This document shows positions 9,141 through 17,698 of a DNA stretch of 64,000 bases, piece after piece (positions within the stretch are counted from its first letter, which is position 1; the number at the start of each line of letters is the position of its first letter). Location: contig CAWJDY010000010.1 in NCBI GenBank assembly GCA_963841705.1, positions 1 to 64,000 of the forward strand, written 5' to 3'. A model generated the notes under the pieces. It did not search any database, was not told where the DNA came from, and saw only the letters and a program-made list of their open reading frames with translations. A program made the translations under genes and the position numbers. The stretch is from VAZQ01 sp963841705 (lineage in GTDB: Bacteria; Pseudomonadota; Alphaproteobacteria; Rhizobiales; Xanthobacteraceae).

Positions 9141-10799
9141 ATGGCTGCACGATCCGAGACGGCGCGTACGCAACCGACGGGCAAGCATGCGATGTGGCGG
9201 GCCCTGGAAGATCACCAGCGCTCGATGCGGGACCGACACCTGCGAAAACTGTTCGCCGATGATCCCGCGCGCGGTGAGCGGATGACGGCGGAGGCTGCCG
9301 GTGTCTTCCTGGACTATTCCAAAAACCGCATTGATGACGAGACGCTCCGGTTGCTGCTCGAGCTCGCCGAGCAATCCGGGCTGCGGGGCAGGATCGACGC
9401 CATGTTCCGCGGCGAAAAGATCAACGTCACCGAGGGGCGCGCGGTGCTGCACGTCGCGCTCCGCGCACCCAAGGGAGCGTCCATCTTTGTCGACGGCAAG
9501 AACGTCGTGCCGGAGGTTCATGTCGTGCTCGACAAGATGGGTGAGTTCGCCCAACGCATCCGCAGCGGGCAATGGAAGGGTCACACGGGAAAACGCATCC
9601 GCAATGTTGTCAATATCGGCATCGGCGGCTCCGATCTTGGCCCGGTGATGGCCTACGAGGCGCTCAAGCACTACAGCGACCGCGCCATGACCTTCCGCTT
9701 CGTGTCCAACGTCGACGGCACGGATTTCGTCGAGGCGACGCGAGATCTCGATCCGGCGGAGACGCTGTTCATCATCTCCTCGAAGACGTTCACGACCTTG
9801 GAGACGATGACCAATGCGCAAAGCGCGCGCGCCTGGTCGCTTTCAGGTCTGGGCGGCGATACCAAAGCCGTTGCCAGGCATTTCGTCGCCGTTTCCACCA
9901 ACACCGAGAAAGTCGCGGAGTTCGGCATCGACCCCACCAACATGTTCGAGTTCTGGGATTGGGTCGGCGGGCGTTACTCCATGGACTCCGCCATAGGCCT
10001 TTCGACCATGGTTGCGATCGGCCCCGAGAATTTCACCGCGATGCTGGAAGGATTTCATGCCATCGACGAGCATTTCCGCACGGCCGCGTTTAACCGCAAC
10101 CTGCCGGTGCTCATGGGCCTCCTCGGAGTCTGGTACAATGATTTCTTCGGGGCGCAAACCGTCGCGGTGCTGCCCTACGATCAGTACCTCAAACGTTTCC
10201 CGGCCTATCTCCAGCAGTTGACGATGGAGAGCAACGGCAAGCACGTCACGCTCGCCGGGACGCCCGTGGATTGCGACACAGGCCCGATCTACTGGGGCGA
10301 GCCCGGAACCAACGGCCAGCACTCCTTCTATCAGCTGATCCATCAGGGCACCCGGCTCGTTCCCTGTGAGTTCATCGCGTTCGGACAGCCGCTCAACCCG
10401 CTCGACCGTCATCATGATATGCTGCTGGCGAACGTCATCGCTCAGGCTGAGGCCCTCGCCTTCGGGAAAACGGCCGAGCAGGTGAAGGCCGAAGGCACCC
10501 CTGATTGGCTCGTCCCGCACCGGGTATGCGAAGGAAATCGACCGTCCAACACCATTCTGATGGAACGCTTGACCCCGTCGGCACTGGGAAAGCTGGTGGC
10601 GCTCTATGAGCACAGCGTCTTCACCCAGGGCACGATCTGGAACATCGATTCCTTTGATCAGTGGGGCGTGGAGCTCGGCAAGGTTCTTGCCCAGCGCATC
10701 ATCCCGGAGCTCGAGAGCAAGACCGGTCCCAAGCTCGGGCACGACAGCTCGACTAACAATCTGATCCGCCGGTGCCGCAAGCTCAGGGTCGCAACGTGA
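9141..10799 (+). CDS. pgi: Glucose-6-phosphate isomerase
   Basis: A 552-residue phosphoglucose isomerase interconverting glucose-6-P and fructose-6-P. Family motifs are NIGIGGSDLGPVMAYEAL, SKTFTTLETMTNA (phosphate site), GTNGQHSFYQLIHQG (catalytic His region) and SFDQWGVELGK near the C-terminus. ATG 9141 is favoured by GGAGAG about 9 nt upstream; the frame is open back into the glucokinase gene. The stop overlaps the GTG of the rpe remnant at 10796. Confidence 0.95.
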   Translation: MAARSETARTQPTGKHAMWRALEDHQRSMRDRHLRKLFADDPARGERMTAEAAGVFLDYSKNRIDDETLRLLLELAEQSGLRGRIDAMFRGEKINVTEGRAVLHVALRAPKGASIFVDGKNVVPEVHVVLDKMGEFAQRIRSGQWKGHTGKRIRNVVNIGIGGSDLGPVMAYEALKHYSDRAMTFRFVSNVDGTDFVEATRDLDPAETLFIISSKTFTTLETMTNAQSARAWSLSGLGGDTKAVARHFVAVSTNTEKVAEFGIDPTNMFEFWDWVGGRYSMDSAIGLSTMVAIGPENFTAMLEGFHAIDEHFRTAAFNRNLPVLMGLLGVWYNDFFGAQTVAVLPYDQYLKRFPAYLQQLTMESNGKHVTLAGTPVDCDTGPIYWGEPGTNGQHSFYQLIHQGTRLVPCEFIAFGQPLNPLDRHHDMLLANVIAQAEALAFGKTAEQVKAEGTPDWLVPHRVCEGNRPSNTILMERLTPSALGKLVALYEHSVFTQGTIWNIDSFDQWGVELGKVLAQRIIPELESKTGPKLGHDSSTNNLIRRCRKLRVAT

Positions 10800-11245
10800 C
10801 AAGTCGCGCAATCAAGCTCGCTCCGTCGATCCTTGCCCGTGCGCGGGAGATGATCGATCAAGTCAAGCCGGAGTGCAGCCTCGAAGTGGATGGAGGGGTA
10901 AATGCGGTACTGTGTCACAAACTACGCTGTCATTCCGGGGCGTCGGCAAGTCGGTTTCACCGACTTGCTGACGAGCCCGGAAACCATAACCCCAGCCGGC
11001 AGTTGCTCGCTCGCCGTTCGCAACCGGAGTGTCTGTGGTTATGGATTCCGGGCTCCGCTCGCTACGCTCGCGGCCCCGGAATGACAGAATACGTAGTTTG
11101 TGACGCAGTAGGGGTAAATGCGGCAACGGCCCCGCTGACGGTTGCCGCGGGAGCCGATGTGCTGGTCGCCGGTTCAGCAATCTTCAACGACGGCGAAAGC
11201 GTCATGACCGCCATGCAGCGGCTGCGGTCCGCAGTTCAGCTCTAA
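10796..11245 (+). pseudogene. rpe: Ribulose-phosphate 3-epimerase remnant: internal deletion plus in-frame MITE
   Basis: The frame from GTG 10796 begins AIKLAPSILA, the Rpe N-terminus, and jumps straight to a C-terminal segment, REMIDQVKPECSLEVDGGVN. About 150 residues, including most of the barrel and the metal and catalytic residues, are missing. It is then interrupted by a 203-bp inverted-repeat element (10908-11110) and resumes with AATAPLTVAAGADVLVAGSA to the stop at 11245. Element plus target duplication add 216 bp, a multiple of three, so the frame stays open for 149 codons. The product cannot be an epimerase. Its GTG overlaps the pgi stop, so the original gene was translationally coupled. 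Confidence 0.85.
10908..11110. mobile_element. MITE-like non-coding palindromic element with 13-bp target duplication
   Basis: The 203-bp insert starts with a 19-bp terminal inverted repeat (10908-10926, TACTGTGTCACAAACTACG) that matches the reverse complement of 11092-11110 except at one base. Inside these is a second inverted pair, GTCATTCCGGGG against CCCCGGAATGAC. It is flanked by exact 13-bp direct repeats, GGGGTAAATGCGG (10895-10907 and 11111-11123), as expected for a target duplication. No transposase is encoded, so it would move only in trans. Similar GTCATTCCGGGG palindromes are abundant in Bradyrhizobium-like genomes. Confidence 0.8.
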
Positions 11246-11259
11246 CCGGGAGCAATGTC

Positions 11260-12285
11260 ATGCAGCTTGCGATGATTGGCCTCGGCCGGATGGGCGCCAA
11301 TATGGTCCGGCGGCTTATCATAGGCGGCCATCAATGCGTCGTCTTCGACATGTCGCCGAAGGCGGTCGCGAATCTCGCGCGGGAGAAGGCGGTCGGCGCG
11401 TCCTCGCTCGCGGACCTCGCGCGCAAGCTGGAAAAGCCGCGCGCGGTCTGGCTCATGGTCCCGGCGGGAGTTGTCGACAAGTCCATTGCCGACCTCGCTC
11501 CTCACCTCGAGAGCGGCGACATTCTCATCGACGGGGGCAACTCGTATTACGTCGACGACATCCGCCGTGCGCGAGAGCTCGCCTCGCACGGGATCCATTA
11601 TGTGGATGTTGGAACGAGCGGTGGCGTGTGGGGATTGGAGCGCGGTTACTGCATGATGATCGGGGGACCTGATAGCGCAGTACACCACCTCGATCCGATC
11701 TTCAAGACGCTCGCGCCAGGTAGCGGAGACATTCCGCGCACCCCTGGACGGGAGAAGATCGGCGGAACGGCCGAGCTCGGCTACTTGCACTGCGGCGGCA
11801 ACGGCGCCGGTCACTTCGTCAAGATGGTCCATAACGGAATCGAGTACGGCATCATGGCCGCCTACGCGGAGGGGATGAACATTCTGCGCCACGCCAACGT
11901 TGGCGAGCAGCAGCACGCGACCGATGCCGAAACCACGCCGCTGCGCGATCCCGATCTCTATCGCTACGACCTCAACTTACGCGACATCGCGGAAGTGTGG
12001 CGGCGCGGCAGTGTTATTGCCTCATGGCTCCTCGACCTCAGTGCGGAGGCGCTGACCAAGGACCCCGCGCTCGAGGGCTTTGCGGGGCGGGTCTCCGATT
12101 CCGGGGAGGGACGCTGGACGATCAAGGCGGCAATCGATGAAGCTGTGCCAGCTCCTGTGCTTTCGACCGCGCTCTACGAGCGTTTCAGCTCGCGCGGGGA
12201 GGCGACGTTCGCCGACAAGCTGCTCTCCGCGATGCGCTACGAATTCGGCGGGCATGTGGAGAAGTCCGAAGGCTCATCGCGGTAG
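11260..12285 (+). CDS. gnd: 6-phosphogluconate dehydrogenase (decarboxylating), short form
   Basis: A 341-residue enzyme converting 6-phosphogluconate to ribulose-5-P and CO2. The N-terminal dinucleotide fold starts MQLAMIGLGRMGANMVRRL. ILIDGGNSYYVDD, VGTSGGVWGLERGYCMMIGG and the catalytic HFVKMVHNGIEYG follow. The length matches the GndA/YqeC-type short family, which often prefers NAD+; the cofactor cannot be assigned by eye. Upstream is the broken rpe, downstream tkt after 26 bp. Confidence 0.93.
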   Translation: MQLAMIGLGRMGANMVRRLIIGGHQCVVFDMSPKAVANLAREKAVGASSLADLARKLEKPRAVWLMVPAGVVDKSIADLAPHLESGDILIDGGNSYYVDDIRRARELASHGIHYVDVGTSGGVWGLERGYCMMIGGPDSAVHHLDPIFKTLAPGSGDIPRTPGREKIGGTAELGYLHCGGNGAGHFVKMVHNGIEYGIMAAYAEGMNILRHANVGEQQHATDAETTPLRDPDLYRYDLNLRDIAEVWRRGSVIASWLLDLSAEALTKDPALEGFAGRVSDSGEGRWTIKAAIDEAVPAPVLSTALYERFSSRGEATFADKLLSAMRYEFGGHVEKSEGSSR

Positions 12286-12311
12286 GCCACGGCATCAAAT
12301 TGGAGGCAAAC

Positions 12312-14420
12312 ATGAGTGCTGTTGTCAGCCCCGCACTGGATTCGCCTCGACCCATGACCAGCGCGCAATTGGACCAGCTGTCGATCAATTGCATTCGCAC
12401 GCTGTCAATCGATGCGGTCCAGCAGGCGAAGTCGGGGCATCCCGGCACGCCGATGGCTCTGGCGCCACTGATCTATACGCTTTGGAATCGGGTCATGCGC
12501 TTCGATCCGCAGGATCCAATTTGGCCGAACCGCGACCGCTTCGTGCTCTCCAACGGTCACGCCTCGATGCTGCTGTGGTCGGTGCTTCACCTCACCGGCA
12601 CCCGCGCGGTGAATGCCGAATACGAACGGCTTGGCCAGCCCGCGGTTTCGCTCGACGATATTCGTCACTTCCGCCAACTCGGCAGCAAGGCTCCCGGGCA
12701 TCCCGAGTACCATCTGGTTTCCGGGGTTGAGGCCACGACAGGACCGCTCGGGCAGGGTGTTGCCACCAGCGTGGGTATGGCCATCGCCGAGGCATGGCTC
12801 GCCAGCCGTTACAATCGACCCGACTTCGAGATCTTCGGTTACAGGATTTACGCGGTTTGCGGCGATGGCTGCATGATGGAGGGCGTGGGAGCAGAAGCGG
12901 CGTCGCTCGCGGGCCATCTCGCCTTGGATAATCTCTGCTGGATCTATGACAACAACCACATCACGATCGAAGGCAACACGCGCATAACCTTTACCGAGGA
13001 CATCGCAGCCAGATTTCTGGGTTATGGCTGGAACGTTCTGCGCGTTGGCGATGCCAACGACATCGATCGGATCGAGCACGCCTTGGACATCTTTCACGAC
13101 ACCAGGGGGCGCCCAACCTTCATCATTTTGGACAGCCATATCGGCTATGGCTCCCCGCACAGGCAGGACACTGCGGCGGCCCACGGCGAGCCGTTGGGCG
13201 AGGAAGAGGTCCGCCTCGTGAAACGCGCCTACGGATGGCCCGAGGACGCGAAGTTTCTCGTCCCCGATGCCGTGCGCGAGCAGTTCGCTGCCGGAATAGG
13301 CGCGCGCGGGCGAGAGACCCGTCGGCAATGGGGTGAGCTCTTTGCGGCTTATCGGCGGAAATATCCGGAGCTCGCGACCGAGATCGAGCTGATGCAGCAG
13401 CGCGAGCTGCCGCAGGGATGGGACAAGGGGCTGCCGGTTTTTCCCGCTGATCCCAAGGGCGTCGCCGGTCGCGATGCCTCGGGCCAGGTCCTCAATGTTC
13501 TCGCCCAGAACATTCCCTGGCTGCTGGGGGGATCCGCGGATCTCGGCCCCTCCAACAAGACGCCGCTCACGTTTCCAGGCGCCGGCGATTTCGAGCCCGA
13601 CACTCCCGGCGGCAGAAACCTGCATTTCGGCGTCCGCGAGCATGCAATGGCAGCCGCCGTCAACGGACTCGCGTTGTCGAAACTGCGCGCCTTCGGCGCC
13701 ACCTTCTTCATCTTCAGCGACTATGCACGGCCGGCCATTCGGCTATCAGCCTTGATGGAGCTGCCCACCATCTTTGTGTTTACCCATGATGCTATGGGCG
13801 ATGGCGAGGATGGCCCTACTCATCAACCGGTCGAGCAGCTTGCGTCCTTCCGCGCCGAGCCCGGCCTGGTAGTGCTGCGGCCTTGCGATGCCAATGAGGT
13901 GGTCGAGGCCTACCGCTACATCATGCAGCTGCGGCATCAGCCGGCGCTGCTGGCATTGTCGCGGCAACCGCTGCCTACCCTGGACCGCAGCAAATACGCG
14001 CCCGCATCCGGTCTCGCGCGGGGTGCCTACGTGCTCGCCGATGCCCCGGCCGGACAGCCCGAACTGATCCTCATTGCGTCCGGCAGCGAGGTGAGCCTAT
14101 GCCTCAAAGCCCACGAGGAGCTGCTGGCGGAGGGCATCCGCTCGCGCGTGGTCTCGATGCCGTCCTGGGATATTTTCGAGCACCAGACAGAGGCCTATCA
14201 GGACAGCGTGCTGCCCCCCGACGTGACGGCGCGCGTCGCGGTGGAGCAGGCCTCGACCTTTGGCTGGGAGCGCTACGTCGGGAGGAGATCAGGCCGCATC
14301 ATCGGCATGAAGACATTCGGCGCCTCGGCTCCGCTGAAGGAGCTCTTGCGCAAGTTCCGCTTCGAACCCGAGCGTGTCACCGAGATCGCGAAGGAGCTGC
14401 TCGGCAAGGGCAAAAGATGA
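12312..14420 (+). CDS. tkt: Transketolase
   Basis: A 702-residue thiamine-diphosphate enzyme moving two-carbon units between pentose phosphates. It has SGHPGTPMALAP near the N-terminus, the ThDP/Mg motif GDGCMMEGVGAEAASLAG continuing to DNNHITIEG, and the pyrimidine-domain motif FGVREHAMAAAVNG. ATG 12312 is chosen because GGAGG (12302-12306) lies 5 nt upstream. With tal, pgi, zwf and gnd it makes a near-complete pentose phosphate set, lacking a working rpe and rpi here. Confidence 0.95.
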   Translation: MSAVVSPALDSPRPMTSAQLDQLSINCIRTLSIDAVQQAKSGHPGTPMALAPLIYTLWNRVMRFDPQDPIWPNRDRFVLSNGHASMLLWSVLHLTGTRAVNAEYERLGQPAVSLDDIRHFRQLGSKAPGHPEYHLVSGVEATTGPLGQGVATSVGMAIAEAWLASRYNRPDFEIFGYRIYAVCGDGCMMEGVGAEAASLAGHLALDNLCWIYDNNHITIEGNTRITFTEDIAARFLGYGWNVLRVGDANDIDRIEHALDIFHDTRGRPTFIILDSHIGYGSPHRQDTAAAHGEPLGEEEVRLVKRAYGWPEDAKFLVPDAVREQFAAGIGARGRETRRQWGELFAAYRRKYPELATEIELMQQRELPQGWDKGLPVFPADPKGVAGRDASGQVLNVLAQNIPWLLGGSADLGPSNKTPLTFPGAGDFEPDTPGGRNLHFGVREHAMAAAVNGLALSKLRAFGATFFIFSDYARPAIRLSALMELPTIFVFTHDAMGDGEDGPTHQPVEQLASFRAEPGLVVLRPCDANEVVEAYRYIMQLRHQPALLALSRQPLPTLDRSKYAPASGLARGAYVLADAPAGQPELILIASGSEVSLCLKAHEELLAEGIRSRVVSMPSWDIFEHQTEAYQDSVLPPDVTARVAVEQASTFGWERYVGRRSGRIIGMKTFGASAPLKELLRKFRFEPERVTEIAKELLGKGKR

Positions 14421-14477
14421 ACGCCTCCCGGACACGGCGCGTGAGGTGCCGTAGCGTTCAAAAGACAAGAGATTGCG

Positions 14478-15152
14478 ATGTCCAAAACGCCCGCTGTCGT
14501 GTTCCTGTTCGACGTCGATAACACGCTTCTCGACAACGATGGCGTGCAGGCCGATCTTAAGGCGCACCTGAAACAGGCATATGGGGCCGACGCTCGCGAC
14601 AGGTACTGGGAGATTCTTGAAGAGCTGCGTAGCGAATTAGGCTACGTCGATTACCTCGGTGCCCTGGAGCGCTTTCGGGTCGAGGAGATCTACCGGCCGG
14701 ACGTGCTGCGCATGTCGAACTGGCTGGTCGATTATCCATTCGCCGATCGCCTCTATCCCGGGGCTCTGGACGCAGTGAAACATGTGCAGCAATGGGGGCC
14801 CGCGGTCATCCTCTCCGACGGCGATGCTGTGTTCCAGCCGCGCAAGGTGGAGCGCTCCGGCCTGTGGCGGGCGGCCGACGATCGCGTGCTGATCTACATC
14901 CACAAGGAGAACGAGCTTGAGTACGTGGAGCGTCTCTATCCCGCCAACCACTACGTGCTCATCGACGACAAGCTGCGCATCCTGGCCGCCGTGAAAAAGA
15001 TCTGGGGCGAACGGGTTACCACGGTCTTTCCCAAGCAGGGCCATTACGCATTGGATCCGGACGTCCTGGCCGAGTATCCGCCCGCGGACATTGAGCTTGC
15101 CAAGATCAGTGATCTGCTCAGCCGCGATTTGGCGGTCCTTGTGAAAAAGTAG
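14478..15152 (+). CDS. HAD-superfamily hydrolase
   Basis: A 224-residue HAD phosphatase-like protein. Motif I is FDVDNTLLDND (nucleophile Asp12, general acid Asp14), motif II is around VILSDGD, and a late acidic motif is VLIDDKLRI. It may dephosphorylate a sugar phosphate or phosphoglycolate-type metabolite; the substrate is unknown. It lies between tkt and the gluconokinase-GH15 fusion, only 12 bp from the latter, which suggests a housekeeping role in sugar phosphate balance (inference). Confidence 0.82.
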   Translation: MSKTPAVVFLFDVDNTLLDNDGVQADLKAHLKQAYGADARDRYWEILEELRSELGYVDYLGALERFRVEEIYRPDVLRMSNWLVDYPFADRLYPGALDAVKHVQQWGPAVILSDGDAVFQPRKVERSGLWRAADDRVLIYIHKENELEYVERLYPANHYVLIDDKLRILAAVKKIWGERVTTVFPKQGHYALDPDVLAEYPPADIELAKISDLLSRDLAVLVKK

Positions 15153-15164
15153 TAGGCACGTGCG

Positions 15165-17678
15165 ATGGGCGACAAGCCTGTTGAAGCGGCGACGAGCACA
15201 GCACTACCGGCCACGCCAACGGCAGGCGAGGCCGACATCGCCGGCGTTCGCGCAATCCTCATCGTCGTAGGCGTCTGGGGGAGCGGGAAGACGACAATCG
15301 CAACAGCGCTCGCCCAACAACTCGGTTGGCCGTTGGAGGAAGGTGACGAGCTCCATCCGCCAGCGTTCGCCAAGATACGCTCCGCCCATCCGCTCGATGA
15401 CCGCGATCAGTGGTCCTGGCTAGAGATGGTAGCGGTGTGGATCGACGGTTGCCGCCAGCTCGGCACAGGCGGCGTGATCACCTGCTCGGCGCTCAGGCGC
15501 AGTCATCGCGACTTCCTGACCCGTGGCCGGCCGCAGGTGCGCGTCGTTTATTTGCACGGCGAGAGGCCGCTGATCGAGGAGCGCCTGGCCGCACGCAAAA
15601 AGCATTCGATGCTCCCAGACATCCTCGACCGTCACTTCGCAAGCCTGGAGGAGCCCGACCCCGATGAGGATCCAATCGTCGTGGACGTGAGTCGGCCCAT
15701 CGAGGATATCCTTGCCGAGATTCTGCGCGAGCTCGCCCCGCAGGTGCCCGACAATCGAGACGCTATCGTCGCCCGCGACAGTACCAACCGGCCTGCTATC
15801 CCCGATGTCAAGCCGTGTGCGCCGCGGCCGCATCCGCAGGCGGCGCGCGGGACTTCCTTAAGATCCGACCTCCCGCTGGACATCGAGGACTATGCCCTGA
15901 TCGGCGATTGCACGACCGCCGCGCTCGTCGGTCGCAACGGATCGATCGACTGGCTGTGCTGGCCACGTTTTGACAGCAATGCCCTGTTCGCAGCGCTTCT
16001 CGGCACGTCCGAACACGGACGATGGCGGATCTCTCCCGCCGACCCGGCGCCACGCATCAGCCGTGCCTACCACGACGACACCCTGGTGCTGGAAACAGTA
16101 TTCGATACTGCGGATGGCCGTGTCGCCCTGATCGATTTCATGCCGATCGGCAGTGCCAGCTCATCGGTCATCCGCGTCGTGAAGGGACTCCGCGGCAAGG
16201 TGGCGATGCAATTGCACCTGGCGCTGCGTTTCGACTACGGCACCACTGTGCCATGGGTGACGCAGCTACCCGATGGATCTGGCCTGAGCGCCATTGCGGG
16301 TCCAAACCAGGTGGTGCTGCGTACTCCGGTCCCGTTGCAGGGGAAGAACTTTGCCACTGTCGCAGAATTTGATGTTGCCGAAGGGGAATGCGTCCCATTC
16401 GTGTTGACACACGGCCTGTCTCATCTGCCCACCCCCCCTGCAATGGACGGGAGCACGGCCCTGCAGGAAACGGAATCATTCTGGCGCGGCTGGTCGGGCC
16501 GTTGCTCCCATGCTGGCCCATGGAGGGACTCCGTAAAGCGCTCCTTGTTGACGCTTAAGGCCCTGACCTACGCGGAGACTGGCGGCATCATTGCCGCCCC
16601 CACCACATCACTGCCGGAGCAGCTTGGTGGGGAGCGCAATTGGGATTATCGCTACTGCTGGCTGCGAGACGCGACTTTCACGCTGATGGCACTGGTGTCT
16701 GCAGGCTACCGCGACGAGGCGCAGGCGTGGGGGCAATGGCTTCGGCGCACCGTGGCAGGAAGCCCGCAACAGCTCCAGATCATGTATGGCTTATCCGGCG
16801 AACGGCAGCTGATAGAGTGGGAAGTACCGTGGCTGCCGGGCTACCAGGGTGCCGCGCCAGTGCGCGTTGGCAACGCAGCTTCTGCTCAACTTCAGCTCGA
16901 TGTGTACGGCGAGCTCATTGACGCCATCTACCAGGGACGAGCGCTTGGTCTTGCTCACGTCGGGTCAGGCTGGGCACTGCAGCAGAAACTGATCGAGCAT
17001 CTGCAGCAGATCTGGGAGCAGCCCGATGACGGTATCTGGGAAGTAAGAGGCGGTCGCCGCCACTTTACCTTTTCCAAGATCATGGCGTGGGTGGCGCTCG
17101 ATCGCACGGTGCGTGATGCCGAGCGGTTCAAGTTTCAGGCACCGCTGGAGAGTTGGCGAAAACTCCGCGACCGCATGCACGCGACGATTTGCGGGCTTGG
17201 ATTCGACAGCGAGCGCAACACCTTCACGCAAAGCTTCGGCAGCAGCGAGCTCGATGCGAGCCTGCTGCTGATCCCTCTCGTTGGCTTTCTGCCGGCCGAG
17301 GATCCACGGGTTCGCGGCACCGTCGCGGCGATCGAGCGAGAGCTCATGATCGACGGCCTTGTGCTGCGTTATCGAACCAAGACCGACATCGATGGTCTGC
17401 CGGCCGGAGAAGGTGTTTTTCTGCCGTGCAGCTTCTGGCTTGCCAATAATTACAAGCTGCAGCATCGCGACGCGGAAGCACGCGCCCTGTTCGAGCGCCT
17501 TCTTTCGCTGCGCAACGATGTCGGCCTGCTCGCGGAAGAATACGATCCGAAGGCGGAGCGGCAGCTCGGCAATTTCCCGCAGGCGTTCTCGCATCTCGCT
17601 CTCATCGGAACGGCGCTGAGCCTGCACGATGCCGGCCCTGCGCAGCAGCGCGGGCAGGGAGCGAAGCCCGCTTCGTAA
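15165..17678 (+). CDS. Gluconokinase-GH15 glycoside hydrolase fusion
   Basis: A single 837-residue frame contains two enzymes. Residues ~30-185 are a GntK-type gluconokinase: P-loop GVWGSGKTT (36-44), EEGDELHPPAFAKIR, then CSALRRSHRDFL. A proline/arginine-rich linker covers ~186-234. Residues ~235-825 are a GH15 glucoamylase/trehalase-like enzyme (DYALIGDCTTAALVG; NWDYRYCWLRDATFTL at ~492; a catalytic-Glu region EEYDPKAERQLGNFPQ at ~790). The first would make 6-phosphogluconate for gnd, the second would release glucose from an alpha-glucan or trehalose. No stop or frameshift separates them, and no signal peptide is seen. Confidence 0.85.
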   Translation: MGDKPVEAATSTALPATPTAGEADIAGVRAILIVVGVWGSGKTTIATALAQQLGWPLEEGDELHPPAFAKIRSAHPLDDRDQWSWLEMVAVWIDGCRQLGTGGVITCSALRRSHRDFLTRGRPQVRVVYLHGERPLIEERLAARKKHSMLPDILDRHFASLEEPDPDEDPIVVDVSRPIEDILAEILRELAPQVPDNRDAIVARDSTNRPAIPDVKPCAPRPHPQAARGTSLRSDLPLDIEDYALIGDCTTAALVGRNGSIDWLCWPRFDSNALFAALLGTSEHGRWRISPADPAPRISRAYHDDTLVLETVFDTADGRVALIDFMPIGSASSSVIRVVKGLRGKVAMQLHLALRFDYGTTVPWVTQLPDGSGLSAIAGPNQVVLRTPVPLQGKNFATVAEFDVAEGECVPFVLTHGLSHLPTPPAMDGSTALQETESFWRGWSGRCSHAGPWRDSVKRSLLTLKALTYAETGGIIAAPTTSLPEQLGGERNWDYRYCWLRDATFTLMALVSAGYRDEAQAWGQWLRRTVAGSPQQLQIMYGLSGERQLIEWEVPWLPGYQGAAPVRVGNAASAQLQLDVYGELIDAIYQGRALGLAHVGSGWALQQKLIEHLQQIWEQPDDGIWEVRGGRRHFTFSKIMAWVALDRTVRDAERFKFQAPLESWRKLRDRMHATICGLGFDSERNTFTQSFGSSELDASLLLIPLVGFLPAEDPRVRGTVAAIERELMIDGLVLRYRTKTDIDGLPAGEGVFLPCSFWLANNYKLQHRDAEARALFERLLSLRNDVGLLAEEYDPKAERQLGNFPQAFSHLALIGTALSLHDAGPAQQRGQGAKPAS

Positions 17679-17698
17679 AGCCGGCATGACGAGGGACG

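Noticed and set aside
8916..9821. Long minus-strand open frames opposite pgi, tkt, gnd, ackA, thiG and the Do-protease gene
   Set aside because: They are antisense shadows of strongly conserved genes in GC-rich DNA and carry no family motifs or ribosome sites.
10772..11245. A novel 157-residue protein
   Set aside because: Both ends are Rpe fragments and the middle is a palindromic element with target duplication.
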